Made by a program: the position numbers and the translations under genes. Below are positions 26,190-35,239 of a stretch of 64,000 nt of DNA, in pieces. This DNA is from DASTFY01 sp963813375 (GTDB lineage Bacteria; Actinomycetota; Acidimicrobiia; Acidimicrobiales; Ilumatobacteraceae): NCBI GenBank assembly GCA_963813375.1, contig CAWEYT010000006.1, forward strand, positions 17,140 through 81,139, given 5' to 3'. The notes beneath the pieces were generated by a model, which made no database searches, was not told the origin of the DNA, and saw only the letters and a list, made by a program, of their open reading frames with translations. The stretch's first letter is position 1. The number at the start of each line of letters is the position of its first letter.

Positions 26190-26849
26190 GTGGACCGGGT
26201 CGCGGCCATCCTCGACGCGCTCGAGCCCGGGCCGGCAGCCCTCTCCACGCTCGTGAGGGCCACCGGGCTGCCGCGGGCCACCGCGCACCGGCTGGCGGTG
26301 GCGCTCGGCCGGCACGGCCTCGTGTCACGGGACGACGACGGACGCTTCGTGCTGGGCCTGCGGCTGATCGCGCTCGGCCAGGCGGCCGCGGATGCGCGGC
26401 CGCTGCGGATGCTGGCCCGCCAGGCGCTCGAAGAGTTGCGCGACCAGACGGGTGAGTCCGTGCAGCTCTACGTGATCGAGCCGGGCAACGGAGGCCAGGA
26501 GCGGCGCTGCATCCTGTCGCTCCAGTCGCCGCACGGGCTGAGGTGGATCGTGCCCGAGGGTGCTCTCCTGCCGCTCGATCGCGGCTCCGCAGGGCACGTG
26601 CTGATGGACAGGGGGACGGCCGGCGCGGGGGTCGGCGCTGGAACGATGTGGGTGGCCTCGGTCGAGGAGCGCGAGCCCGGCGTGGCCTCGGTGAGCGCGC
26701 CGGTGCGGGCGCCCGACGGCGCGGTGCTCGCCGCGGTGAGCGTGTCGGGGCCGGTCGAGCGACTCAGCCGCCGTCCGGGTGATCGCTTCGGTCCCGCGGT
26801 GCTGGCCGCGGCGCGGGCCGTCGAGGGCCAGCTTTCCGAATCGGGGTAG
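26190..26849 (+). CDS. IclR-family regulator, NdgR/LtbR-like, divergent from leuCD
   Basis: A 219-residue regulator. The winged helix-turn-helix is VDRVAAILDALEPGPAALST then LVRATGLPRATAHRLAVALGRHGLV. The effector domain ends VEEREPGVASVSAPVRAPDG and VSVSGPVERLSRRPG, closely resembling actinobacterial NdgR. About a dozen residues usually found before EREPGVAS appear to be missing. A GTG at 26190 is used here. An ATG at 26095 one frame over could be the true start if one base is lost near 26187, giving the longer N-terminus usual for the family. Likely target: the leuCD promoter, possibly sensing amino acids. Confidence 0.8.
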   Translation: MDRVAAILDALEPGPAALSTLVRATGLPRATAHRLAVALGRHGLVSRDDDGRFVLGLRLIALGQAAADARPLRMLARQALEELRDQTGESVQLYVIEPGNGGQERRCILSLQSPHGLRWIVPEGALLPLDRGSAGHVLMDRGTAGAGVGAGTMWVASVEEREPGVASVSAPVRAPDGAVLAAVSVSGPVERLSRRPGDRFGPAVLAAARAVEGQLSESG

Positions 26850-26870
26850 CTCGGGCACTCACTACCGGCC

Positions 26871-27299
26871 ATGAGCCAACCCGACGATCTCATGGCTGCC
26901 CTCATGGCGACCACCCTTGCGCTGGAGTCGTGCCAGCACCGCCTCGGCTGGAACCAGCCCGCCCGCATGTTCGGCATCGCAGCCGACCACACCTGGGTCC
27001 AGGTGGACGAGGGCGACCCGTACGACCTCGTCGAGCTGTTCAGCCTGCTCCCGGGCGAGACGTTCGTGGCCGTCGCCCTGGTCGTGGAGGGATGGGGCAG
27101 TCCGCCCGGACGGGCCCGGCCCAGCCGCCATCCACGGCGCGAGCGGCTGCGGGTGACCGTCGCCGTCGCCCGCGACAGCTCCCACGTCTCGCTGCTGCGC
27201 CGTCGTGGTGCCGAGCCCGAGGTCATGCCGGATGGGGGCGGCGAGCTGATGGGCCGCCTGCTCACCATCTGGGACCGCGTCGCCGCGACAGACAACTGA
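26871..27299 (+). CDS. Uncharacterised protein
   Basis: 142 residues starting MSQPDDLMAALMATTLALES. It is a soluble alpha/beta-type sequence (ARMFGIAADHTWVQVDEGDP, PGETFVAVALVVEGWGSP, RLRVTVAVARDSSHVSLLRR) ending GRLLTIWDRVAATDN. No family recognised. It follows the IclR gene by 21 bases on the same strand. Codon use resembles that of its neighbours, so it is probably a real gene. Confidence 0.6.
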   Translation: MSQPDDLMAALMATTLALESCQHRLGWNQPARMFGIAADHTWVQVDEGDPYDLVELFSLLPGETFVAVALVVEGWGSPPGRARPSRHPRRERLRVTVAVARDSSHVSLLRRRGAEPEVMPDGGGELMGRLLTIWDRVAATDN

Positions 27300-27333
27300 G
27301 GCGCCGTCGAGCAACTGAGTTGGCCGGGCCAGG

Positions 27334-28458
27334 TCAGTGGTGCGCGGCGCGGTGCTGGGCCAGGACGTCGTACCCGAAGTCGCCGTCCGGGTCACGCCAG
27401 ACGGCGTGGGCGTGGTTCACGTTGCGCTGCGTGTTGTCGTACTCGACGAGTAGGCGGGGGCCCTGGATCCGGTAGTAGTGCGGCTCCCCGGGCTCCCGCC
27501 CGCCGGCCCACGCGAACCCGAACCCGCCCAGCCGATCGCCCGCGTACTTCGCGGCCTCGGCATCGGCGAGGGCTTCCGGCACGCGCTCGACGTACACCGC
27601 CAGCACGGCCCGCAGGAGCTCCTGCTGGGACGCAGCCATCGAGGCCGCCCCCAGGCCCTTGGGGGTGGCCAGCGTGAGCCGGACCGCATCGAGGTGATCG
27701 GCCTTCAGGCCGAGCTCCTCCTCGGAACGGCGCTGCGTGTCGGCCAGCCGGGCGCGGAAGGCGTCGTCCGTGTCGCGCCAGATGTCGGTCAGCGGCAGCG
27801 GCACGTCGCCCTCGCTGAGCCGCGGCCGGTTGGCTCCGGCCACATCCGTCGGGGCGACCGGCGAGATCAGCGCCGTGGCGAGCTGCCCCTCGTCCAGGGA
27901 GCGAACCAGCTCACGACCCAGGTCCTCGGCGCCGGCCAGCGGCCGCAGGGGATGCGGCCCGAGGAGCGGCGACGACGCCGGGTCGGCGCCCAGGAAGCTG
28001 GGCGTGCAGGCCTGCGCCTCCCCGTCGACCACCGTGTGGTGGAGGGACACGTGGTGACCTCCGAGCCGCCACGACCAGGTGCCGGATGCGGGGTCACCGA
28101 AGACGCGCAGGTAGTACCGGCCGGGATCGCGGCCCCGCTGGCGGCCGGGGAAGGTCGCCCGCCAGCCCTCCGCCTGGTCGAGGATGTTCTCGAGCCCCAT
28201 GATCGTCGCCACGGTCACGTACCCGGCGGTCGACAGGCCGGAGGCGACCAGCTGCATGGCCAGGCGCTGCTGCGCCGGGGCCAGGTCCGCCAGCGCCACG
28301 CCACCGTGGTCGGTCGGTGTGTAGTACCAGCGGGTCCGCTCGTCGTCCGACGGGAAGGGCCACGCGGCAGCCGCCTGCCGCTCGCCGTCGAGGGTGGCCA
28401 GCAGCGCGAGTGCGGCATCCGCCATCCGCGCCGCCAGCTCGCGCCGGGTGCTGGTCAT
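27334..28458 (-). CDS. DUF3500 protein
   Basis: A 374-residue protein with the DUF3500 pattern: an N-terminal LAARMADAALALLATLDGER helix, WYYTPTDHGGVALADLAPAQ, GLENILDQAEGWRATFPGR, YYLRVFGDPASGTWSWRLGGHHVSLHHTVVDGE and a C-terminal YYRIQGPRLLVEYDNTQRN, then NHAHAVWRDPDGDFG. The several conserved His and the WSWRLGGHH block suggest a metal or cofactor site. Function is unknown. It is flanked by unrelated plus-strand genes and is probably monocistronic. Confidence 0.85.
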   Translation of the reverse strand: MTSTRRELAARMADAALALLATLDGERQAAAAWPFPSDDERTRWYYTPTDHGGVALADLAPAQQRLAMQLVASGLSTAGYVTVATIMGLENILDQAEGWRATFPGRQRGRDPGRYYLRVFGDPASGTWSWRLGGHHVSLHHTVVDGEAQACTPSFLGADPASSPLLGPHPLRPLAGAEDLGRELVRSLDEGQLATALISPVAPTDVAGANRPRLSEGDVPLPLTDIWRDTDDAFRARLADTQRRSEEELGLKADHLDAVRLTLATPKGLGAASMAASQQELLRAVLAVYVERVPEALADAEAAKYAGDRLGGFGFAWAGGREPGEPHYYRIQGPRLLVEYDNTQRNVNHAHAVWRDPDGDFGYDVLAQHRAAHH

Positions 28459-28544
28459 GGCGGGGAAGGTACTCCGACGCTCGGAGCGCTCCGGGCGTCG
28501 AGCTCCGGGCGTCGGAACCGGGCGACGGCGAACGATGATCGGTC

Positions 28545-28904
28545 ATGGCATCGGAGGAGGACGTCCGCCGCATCGCGCTCTCGCTACCCCGGACGCGCGA
28601 GAAGCCGTCCTACGGGACCCCAGGGTTCCGCGTGAAGGACGGGAGCAAGGACCGGCTGTTCGCTCGGCTCCGGGAGGAGCCCGGCGTGCTCGTGGTGTGG
28701 TGCGAGGACGAGGGCGAGAAGCAGGCGATGATCACCTCGGAGCCGGCCGTGTTCTTCACGACGCCGCACTACGACGGCTACCCGATGGTGCTGGTGCGCC
28801 TGGACGCCGTCGACGTCGGCGAGCTCACCGAACTGATCACCGAGTCCTGGCGGCTGCGCGCCCCGACGAAGCTGGTGGAGGCCTTCGACGCCGAGCGCGG
28901 CTGA
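28545..28904 (+). CDS. MmcQ/YjbR-family protein
   Basis: A 119-residue protein of the YjbR/MmcQ family (CyaY-like fold, double-wing DNA-binding motif). It reads EEDVRRIALSLPRTREKPSY, FRVKDGSKDRLFARLRE, ITSEPAVFFTTPHYDGYPMV, then TELITESWRLRAPTKLVEAF. The 'LP.T.E..SYGTPGFRV' start and 'P.KL' end are typical. Family function is not established; DNA binding is suspected. The stop lies one base before the convergent Hcp-like gene. Confidence 0.85.
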   Translation: MASEEDVRRIALSLPRTREKPSYGTPGFRVKDGSKDRLFARLREEPGVLVVWCEDEGEKQAMITSEPAVFFTTPHYDGYPMVLVRLDAVDVGELTELITESWRLRAPTKLVEAFDAERG

Positions 28905-28905
28905 G

Positions 28906-29370
28906 TCAGGGCGCTCCCTTGCGGAGGTCCCACGAGGCCGTCGTCAGCTGCTGGCCGTCCGACACGTCGTACTGGATCCGACCGAACGTCAACGTGACCT
29001 CGTCGTCGCCACCCTCGCCACCGCCGGCGCTCACCGAGTAGGCGCCGACCAGCACGTCGGACAGCCGGACGACCATCAGGTCCACTGGCTTCTCGCCGGC
29101 GCGCTGCATCGTCAGGACGCCGCTCTTGATCCGGCGCCCCTGAGCGCAGGCCTGCATCAGGAGGGGCGACGCCCGGCTCGAGCGCGCCATGACGGTCAGG
29201 CCGTCGAACGTCGCCTTGCCGGTCGCCGCCCCGGTGCCGGCGGCAGGCGAGCCGCCGGCGGAGGCCAGACCCCACGAGAACGCCAGGACCACGATCTCGT
29301 CGGCGTGGCGGGCGTCGGTCGAGTCGCCGGGGATGCCGTCCAGCTGCAGGAAGATGCTGACCTCGGCCAT
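28906..29370 (-). CDS. Hcp-like tube protein (type VI secretion Hcp / DUF796 family)
   Basis: 154 residues starting AEVSIFLQLDGIPGDSTDAR with HADEIVVLAFSWGLA, then KATFDGLTVMARSSRASPLL, CAQGRRIKSGVLTMQRAG and a C-terminal VTLTFGRIQYDV. This matches the Hcp1 pattern of 'FLKLDGI.GES.D..H..EI.V.SFSWG' and 'AS..L..AC..G..I..A.L'. No other secretion or contractile-tail gene is nearby. Its ATG overlaps the stop of the upstream nitroreductase gene (TGATG), so the three genes from 30049 down to 28906 look like one operon. Stand-alone Hcp-like proteins occur in actinobacteria without a known T6SS; their role is not settled. Confidence 0.8.
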   Translation of the reverse strand: MAEVSIFLQLDGIPGDSTDARHADEIVVLAFSWGLASAGGSPAAGTGAATGKATFDGLTVMARSSRASPLLMQACAQGRRIKSGVLTMQRAGEKPVDLMVVRLSDVLVGAYSVSAGGGEGGDDEVTLTFGRIQYDVSDGQQLTTASWDLRKGAP

Positions 29371-29802
29371 CAGCTCAGTCGCTCGAGGGCGACCACGGGG
29401 ATCTCCCTGTCGGTGTTGCTGGCGTACTCACGCGAAGTTCGGCATCAACGCGGCCTGCGCGTCGTACAGGCGCGCCCGCTCCTCCCCCGCGGTGACGACG
29501 GCCCGGGCCGAGAACGTCTCCTCGCCCACCTCGACGACGACCTCGGGGTTGGCGACCAGGTTGTGGTACCAGTCCGGATGCGTGGGCGCACCCGCCTTGG
29601 AGGCGATGATGATCAGCCGCTCACCGTCGCGGGTGTAGACGACGGGAGAGGTACGGGCCTTCCCCGACTTCGCACCGGTCGTGGTGAGGAGCATCATCGG
29701 CGCCCCCTCGAACATCCCGCCCACGCGTCCCTGGTTGGCCCGGAACTCCTCGATCACACCACGGTTGAAGTCCCTCGCCGCGTCGGGCGAGAAGTCGGAC
29801 AT
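29370..29802 (-). CDS. Deazaflavin-type nitroreductase (DDN family), one frameshift
   Basis: The ATG at 29802 starts MSDFSPDAARDFNRGVIEEF. GGMFEGAPMMLLTTTGAKSG, then TSPVVYTRDGERLIIIASKAG and HPDWYHNLVANPEVVVEVG follow, the standard DDN/DUF385 sequence of F420-dependent reductases. The frame stops after LMPNFA, but a one-base correction near 29434 continues EYASNTDREIPVVALERLS to a stop at 29370, giving the normal length of about 144 residues. Such proteins reduce nitro compounds or quinones with reduced F420, implying F420 use by this organism. Confidence 0.85.
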
Positions 29803-29816
29803 CGGTCGATCGGCTT

Positions 29817-30049
29817 TCAGGCCGGGGCCGGGTCGTCGTCGCCGCGCCAGCTTGTCGACCGCCTTGTCGGTCAGGTCGTCGACCTTCTGCAGGTGCTCGG
29901 ACGCCTTGCCGCCCGTCTTGTCGTCGACGAAGTCCGTCGCCTTGTCCACGGCGTCCGGTCACCTTGTCCCCGTGCTCCTTGACCAGGTCCTGGGCCTTGT
30001 CGACGACATCGCCGGCCGCATCCTTGGCCTTGTCGATGAAATCGCTCAT
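29817..30049 (-). CDS. MT0933-type antitoxin-family small protein, two frameshifts
   Basis: The ATG at 30049 reads MSDFIDKAKDAAGDVVDKAQ, DLVKEHGDKVT. Removing one G near 29949 continues DAVDKATDFVDDKTGGKASE, HLQKVDDLTDKAVDKL. This is the pattern of the MT0933/Rv0909 'antitoxin' family ('VDKA.DFVD..TGGKY..H...V'). A second one-base change near 29845 gives the acidic ending RGDDDPAPA and a stop at 29817. Without these corrections the gene would appear fused to the nitroreductase. No cognate toxin is next to it. Confidence 0.65.
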
Positions 30050-30134
30050 GGTTGCCTCCTTGAGGGCGGGATGGAGTGCCCCGGCGGGCGACGCTAGAGG
30101 GTGCGGTCCTGCTGCTCAACATGAGCGGCCCAGG

Positions 30135-31275
30135 TCAAGCCGCGACCGGGTCAGCGGCGGGGGCCAGAACCCATCGCCCCGCGGCGTCGCTGGTGAGGAG
30201 GTGAGGCCCGCGGCGGTGCACCAGCTCGTGGTGGAACCAACACAGCAGCCCGGTGTTGTGCACGGAGGTAGGCCCGCCCGAGGCCCACGGTTGTCGATGG
30301 TGCACATCGCACGCCCACGGCGGAGCAGTGCAGCCGTGGTACCGGCAGTGCCGGTCCCGGGCGATGACGGCCTTGGCGATGGCCGGCGGGACGCTGCGGG
30401 TGGCACGGCCCACGTCGAGCGGCTCAGAGCGTCCCTTCGTGATCACCCGGGTGATGTTGGCGTCCTCGGCGAGACGCCGGGCGGCGTCACCGGAGATGAT
30501 CGCCCCCGAGGTCAGCGTGGCGGAGCCGCCGGCGCGGGCCTCGAGGACTTCGAGGTCGACCAGCACGACCACATGAGGCCGTCCCACTCGCCCCGTCACC
30601 TGGTCCTGATGGTCCAGGTAGTACCGAGCGAGCCCGACCAGCGCACGGGCCCGCCGTTCGTTGTACGCCATGTCGGTCGGCAGTCCCATGGCCTCGACCA
30701 TCGTGGACAGCGCGGTGTCGACGAGCTCGGCGCCGACCAGGTCCAGCGTTCCTTCGAGCGTGGCGTGGCCACTGCGGCGGGTGATGGTGAGCTGTGGGGT
30801 GACCGGTGGACTCTCCGCGCCGTGGGCCAGCCGGGCCCGCTCGACCGCGGCCGCGACCTGTTCGACGGGCAACGCAATGGCATCGTCCACCAGCGCCACC
30901 TGGACGTCCTCCGGAAGGTTCTTTCCTCGCACGAGCTCGGCCGCCTTGGCCTTCGAAAGGCCGCCCGCGGCGACGGCGTCGGCGACCACCGGGGCGGTAT
31001 CCAGCTCGCGAGCAAGCTCCACGTCCTTGCGCGCGGCGCCCTTGCGGTCGCCCGCCAGGTCGGCCAGCCACGAGGCGGCATCGCGAGCGCCGTGGCGCCG
31101 GTGCAGGTTCCGGCGCTCGACCTCGCCGACGAGGCGCAGCCAGAGCGCGTCGCAGCCGACGCGGAACCGGGCCAGCACGGTGACACCGTCGGTCAGCGCC
31201 TGGTCGTCCGCGCGCGGAGACCTCCGCCTCGAACCGGGCCAACGCCCTCGCCAGATCCTCCGCCGCCGTCGCCAT
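30135..31275 (-). CDS. DUF222 / HNH endonuclease (13E12 repeat family), one frameshift
   Basis: The ATG at 31275 gives MATAAEDLARALARFEAEVS, then near 31205-31215 the frame changes to ADDQALTDGVTVLARFRVG. Most of the protein is the helical DUF222 domain (RDAASWLADLAGDRKGAARK, AAGGLSKAKAAELVRGKNLP, GTLDLVGAELVDTALSTMVE). The C-terminus is an HNH nuclease: RDRHCRYHGCTAPPWACDVHH, then GGPTSVHNTGLLCWFHHELVH. This is the arrangement of mycobacterial REP13E12 proteins. A near-perfect LexA (SOS) box lies 12 bases before the start, so DNA damage probably induces it. The restored length is about 380 residues. Function in the cell is not known; similar genes behave as mobile or repeated elements. Confidence 0.85.
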
Positions 31276-31284
31276 GCGACCATC

Positions 31285-33257
31285 CTATACGAACAGGTGT
31301 TCGTATTGCAAGTCGAAGCGGCAAGAAAGTCCGCGTCGTGAGCGCGTAACGGCGGGTCGAGCCCCACGGTCGTCCTCGTCGTCGAGCTCGAGCGCCGAGG
31401 CGGCCAGATCGGCGACCCGCTCGTACTGCTCCAGGTACCAGCGGCGCTTGGCCGAGTGGGCAGCGACACGTCGAACGTGCGCTCCTCCAGCCCGAGCGCG
31501 TTGCGGACCGTCTGGGCCCTCTGCGACTCACCGCCGAAGGCCGGCACGCCCATGGCCTCGGCCAGGGCCTTCTGACGTGTCGATCGGCGGAGCTCTGGTC
31601 CGAAGGGCGCAAGCGAGGTCCGCCCCCGGCGAGAGCACACGCCGTTCGTCGAAGCAGGCCACGGCCACGATCCCGGCCGCCAAGCGGTCGTGGTGCGGCG
31701 AGCGGCGGAACGGCGCGGTGTCCGCCTCCACCAGCCGCGCCAGCAGCCTCCGGCTGACCGTGCGCAACTCGACGTCGAGCGCGGCGTCGCACACGCGGTC
31801 GATGGCCGACAGCGTCGCCGCGACCTCGTCGCCCAGATCGGCCGGCACCACCGACCAGTCGAAGGGCTCGTCGGGCAAGGGCTCGGCGTCCAGGCAGGGC
31901 GATGGCCTCCGGCCCACCCATGTCCTCTTCGAGCTGGCGGCGGAACTCGGCCAGCAGCGACTCGAGATCGAACGGTCCGTCGTAGCCGTCGCGCTCGTCG
32001 AAGCCCCCGTCATCGTCGACGTCGTCGAGGATCGAGTCCGGCGGCGATGAGGGCCAGGTCCCTCGCTCCCTGGAACGGCGTGCGCGGCGGGCCCTCGAGC
32101 GACACCAGGTAGTCCGGCGTCCAGCGCTCCACGGCGTCCAGCGTCTCCTGCGTCAGCGACGCCCGGATCCCTCGCTCGGCGTGGGCGAACCGCACGAACG
32201 CATCCAGCACGCGGGGCAGGTCGCGCAGCCATGCACGATCGGCGAGCACCTTGCGCTCGTACCAGTCGACCAGGACGATCTCCACCGACACCGGGCTCCA
32301 GCGAAGCGGGTCGCCCGGGCCGTAGTCGCACGCGAACCAGACGAGCGGATCGGCCAGCTCCCGCACATCGGTGTCGCTCAGCCCCGTCTCGCGGGCGAAC
32401 GGCGAGACCACGAAACGGTCGAGCAGGGCCGACCGGTCCGATTCGGACCATTCGGGAAGCTCGTAGTCCGACCCGCCGGACGGCAGCTTCGAGACGACCC
32501 ACTCCACGAGCGGCCGACAGACCGGCCAGGTGTCGGACTCGAAGGGCGGGACCGTGATCTCGGCACCCCGTATGGCCGCTTCGACCCGGGCGCGGGCATC
32601 GGCCGGATCGAGCGGACGGAGCTCCTGGTCGGGGTCGTCGGCGATGCGGCGGAACTCCTCGACGGCCCGCTCCAGTGGCATCGGCAGCACGAAGGCGTCC
32701 TTGACGATGCCGCCGACGTTGTGGTCGATGTAGACGACCGCGGTCGCGCCACTTCCCTGAGGCCAGCGCCACGCCACCAGCACGTTGTCACCGTCACCCA
32801 GCACGTGGACCATCTCCATGGTGCCCTCGATCGAGACGGCGTCGATGTCCGCCAACCACGCGGGCATGGGCGCAGAGGGGCTCTCGGCCAGGAGCGCGTG
32901 GGTGCGCCGGACGACGTCGTCATCCGTGATCATCGGCAACATGGCCCGGGCCAGGTTCGTCATGGCCGGGAACTCCGAGGCCACGAAGCTCTCCAGCACC
33001 GAGTCGAGCTCCAACCGCGCGGTCTGCTCGGTCTGCTCGTCGTGGCGGCGCCAACGGTCGGCCGGCCGCAGGGTGTTGACCTCGACCAGACCTGAGGCGA
33101 GGGCCATCAGCTCGTAGGGGGTGCGAGCACCAAGGGCCGCTCGGGCGTCACGGACGAGAGGCGGCACGCTGTGCCCGACCGGGCGGTAGCCGTGATGGGC
33201 GGGGCGTGCGACCTTCGGACCACGCGAGCCTCCTCGCCGGTGATGCCGTTTGGCCAT
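31285..33257 (-). CDS. Uncharacterised protein, several frameshifts (DUF6398-like C-terminus?)
   Basis: The ATG at 33257 starts MAKRHHRRGGSRGPKVARPA. The first 400 residues are one frame (PYELMALASGLVEVNTLRPA, VSIEGTMEMVHVLGDGDNVL, ELADPLVWFACDYGPGDPLR, LDAVERWTPDYLVSLEGPPR). Near 32025 the frame shifts to an acidic linker (DSILDDVDDDGGFDERDGYD) and near 31900 shifts again to PLPDEPFDWSVVPADLGDEV and RTVSRRLLARLVEADTAPFR. Near 31590 a further shift gives QKALAEAMGVPAFGGESQRA and finally KRRWYLEQYERVADLAASAL. The part from 'PLP.EPFDW' resembles DUF6398 by eye only. The exact 3' end is uncertain; the last frame meets a stop at 31285, overlapping the LexA box. Confidence 0.45.
31287..31306. promoter_or_regulatory. 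LexA-type SOS box upstream of the DUF222-HNH gene
   Basis: A 20-base palindrome with 9-base arms, ATACGAACA-GG-TGTTCGTAT, contains CGAAC-N4-GTTCG, the core of the Gram-positive/actinobacterial LexA site. It lies 12 bases upstream of the DUF222-HNH ATG on the minus strand. Mycobacterial 13E12-family genes are known LexA targets, which fits. Confidence 0.75.
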
Positions 33258-33338
33258 GGCGCGCACAGTATGGCCACGACGGCCGGCGCCACTCGGCGCG
33301 GCTGTGGACCGCCCGCGCCAGCGGTATGCGAAACGCCC

Positions 33339-33635
33339 TCAGGCGTCTGTGGACACCAGGCGGCGGCGCGTCCTGCGCTCGCCGGACGAAGGGGCCGACG
33401 CCCGCTCGCGAGACGTGACGTACTGCAGGAAGGCGATGCTCAGGCAGGCCACGGCCACGCTGACGGTGACCAGGCCGAGGCCCATCCACCCGATCATGTG
33501 CATCGTGCCCCGGTTCCGCCCTCGGTACTCGAACTGCTTGGCCCACAGGAGGAGGCCGCCGGCTGCGGCGATCAGGCTTGCTATGAGTGAGCCGATGGTT
33601 GCGTGCTTGATGTGCGACACCGATGTCACCGCCAT
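33339..33635 (-). CDS. Small membrane protein, two transmembrane helices
   Basis: 98 residues starting MAVTSVSHIKHATIGSLIAS. Hydrophobic segments are about residues 12-30 (ATIGSLIASLIAAAGGLLLW) and 48-72 (GWMGLGLVTVSVAVACLSIA). The Arg-rich C-terminal tail (SGERRTRRRLVSTDA) is probably cytoplasmic. No family recognised. The 226 bases between its start and the MFS gene hold nothing else I can support. Confidence 0.5.
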   Translation of the reverse strand: MAVTSVSHIKHATIGSLIASLIAAAGGLLLWAKQFEYRGRNRGTMHMIGWMGLGLVTVSVAVACLSIAFLQYVTSRERASAPSSGERRTRRRLVSTDA

Positions 33636-33861
33636 TCTCGTCGTGCCACGTCAAACGAGGTTCCTGGTGGCGGCCTCCCCGCCGAAGGCCGCCACCGATG
33701 TCATTGTCCCGCCGGACACCCGTCGGCGACGATCACAGCGCCCGCCGACCGGCCAGGACGGCGAGATCGACGCCGAAGACGGACGGACGGTGGTGCCGGT
33801 CTGACACCCGGTGGCCCGGGCCCTGCTCGCCCAGGGCCCCGAATCGGCGGGCCCTGGTGCG

Positions 33862-35100
33862 CTACTCGCCGACGGCCATGCCGCCCGCGTAGTCCGGCGC
33901 GGCGACCGTTGCCGTCACGGGAATGGCTTGCTGGGCCTGGGCGGCCGGCAGCAGCAGCCAGCGCAGCACGAACAGGCCGATCACGGCCATCACGGCGCCT
34001 CCGGCGAACGCTCCCTGATCGCCGAACAAGCGGGCCAGCGGGCCGAGCAGGAGCCCGCCGGCGACGGTGCCGACCTCGAAGAACATCGTGAACGTGGCCA
34101 GCACGCGGGTCCGATCCACGGCGCTGGCCGAGTTCACCGCGAACGCCATCAGGGACGGGTAGAGCAGGGCGGTGCCGATCGACAGCACGATCGTGCCGAG
34201 GTACACGCCCGCCGGCTGCTGCAGGAAGGTCAGCAAGAGCAGGCCGAGGGCCAGCGCGGCCAGCGCCCGGGTCACGGCCACGCCCAGACCCATGCGCTCG
34301 GGCAGGCGGGCGCCGAACAGCCGGATCAGCAGGCACAGCGCGCTGTAGACGACGAAGGGACCGCTGACCGGCATGCCGAGGTCCTCGGCGTGAGTCGGCA
34401 GGAAGGCGCTGAATGCGGCGAAGCTCCCGACGCCGCAGGCCAGCACCAGGCCGGGGAGGACGGCGGCCCGATGGAAGCCCCGCCGAGCCTCGTCCGGTGC
34501 GGCCACGGCCACGCCCGCCACCCGGTTGGGAGCGGCAAGGGCGATCAACGCGGCCAGCACACAGGCCAGGGCCGCCACCAGGAACACGGCCCCGTAGCGG
34601 CCGTCGCCGAGGACGATCTCGCCCAGGACAGGGCCGAGACCCAGCCCGCCGAACACGGCGAGCGAGAAGTAGCTCGCACCCTCGGCCCGGCGGTCCGCCG
34701 GGGACAGATCGGCGATGAGGGTGGCCGCACCCACGAAGAGCGCGGCCTCGCCGACGCCGGAGATGGCACGGAGGGGCAGCAGCGCGGCGATCGACGACAC
34801 GAAGGCCGTCGAGGCCACGGCAGCCGCGGCCAGCAGCGAGCCGCCGATCATGAGGGTGCGCCGTCCGAAACGGTCGCCGATGAGGGCGATGACCGGGCGG
34901 GCGGCGATGGCCGCGATGGAGAACACCGCCAGGTTGACGCCGATGGCGAGCCCGTCGCCGCCCAGCTCGTTCTCGATGAACCGTGGCATCACGGAAACCG
35001 CGATCCCCACGAACACGAAGAAGGCGAGCGTCGCCGCCGTCACGATCACGAACGGCGCCGTGACCAGCCGGGGGCGCGTCGGATCGGTCACGGGAGCCAT
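33862..35100 (-). CDS. MFS transporter
   Basis: A 412-residue major facilitator with about 12 hydrophobic segments. The motif A loop between helices 2 and 3 is ALIGDRFGRRTLMIGGSLLA. AISGVGEAALFVGAATLIADLSPADRRAE, covering helix 4 and the following loop, is typical of drug/sugar efflux carriers (the 'SP..RRAEG' signature). The second half starts after RRGFHRAAVLPGLVLACG. Substrate not predictable. It is divergent from the serine hydrolase with about 140 bases between them, which include two inverted repeats. Confidence 0.88.
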   Translation of the reverse strand: MAPVTDPTRPRLVTAPFVIVTAATLAFFVFVGIAVSVMPRFIENELGGDGLAIGVNLAVFSIAAIAARPVIALIGDRFGRRTLMIGGSLLAAAAVASTAFVSSIAALLPLRAISGVGEAALFVGAATLIADLSPADRRAEGASYFSLAVFGGLGLGPVLGEIVLGDGRYGAVFLVAALACVLAALIALAAPNRVAGVAVAAPDEARRGFHRAAVLPGLVLACGVGSFAAFSAFLPTHAEDLGMPVSGPFVVYSALCLLIRLFGARLPERMGLGVAVTRALAALALGLLLLTFLQQPAGVYLGTIVLSIGTALLYPSLMAFAVNSASAVDRTRVLATFTMFFEVGTVAGGLLLGPLARLFGDQGAFAGGAVMAVIGLFVLRWLLLPAAQAQQAIPVTATVAAPDYAGGMAVGE

Positions 35101-35157
35101 GATGGGCCATCAACGCCCGTCGGAGCGGGTGCATTCCCCATCGCCCGCCGCCCGACG

Positions 35158-35180
35158 GATGTCACAGGGAACCTGACATC
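35158..35180. promoter_or_regulatory. Inverted repeat between the MFS and serine hydrolase genes
   Basis: GATGTCA at 35158-35164 and TGACATC at 35174-35180 form a perfect 7-bp inverted repeat with a 9-base spacer. A second, CAAGT-N6-ACTTG, follows at about 35187-35202. They lie in the divergent promoter region and could be operators for a shared regulator, but no regulator gene is adjacent. Confidence 0.35.
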
Positions 35181-35239
35181 TTCGAGCAAGTGCCCGTACT
35201 TGGGCGGCACCCCGCCGCCCGTCCCGCTGGAGGAACGGC

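Noticed and set aside
29428..30049. Fusion of an antitoxin-family protein to a nitroreductase
   Set aside because: Two one-base corrections give the antitoxin its own acidic C-terminus and stop, and the nitroreductase has a normal ATG at 29802. The fusion is an indel artefact.
33701..35134. Minus-strand 477-codon Arg/Gly-rich frame overlapping the MFS gene
   Set aside because: It is the same stretch as the MFS transporter read in another frame, with no hydrophobic segments or motifs.
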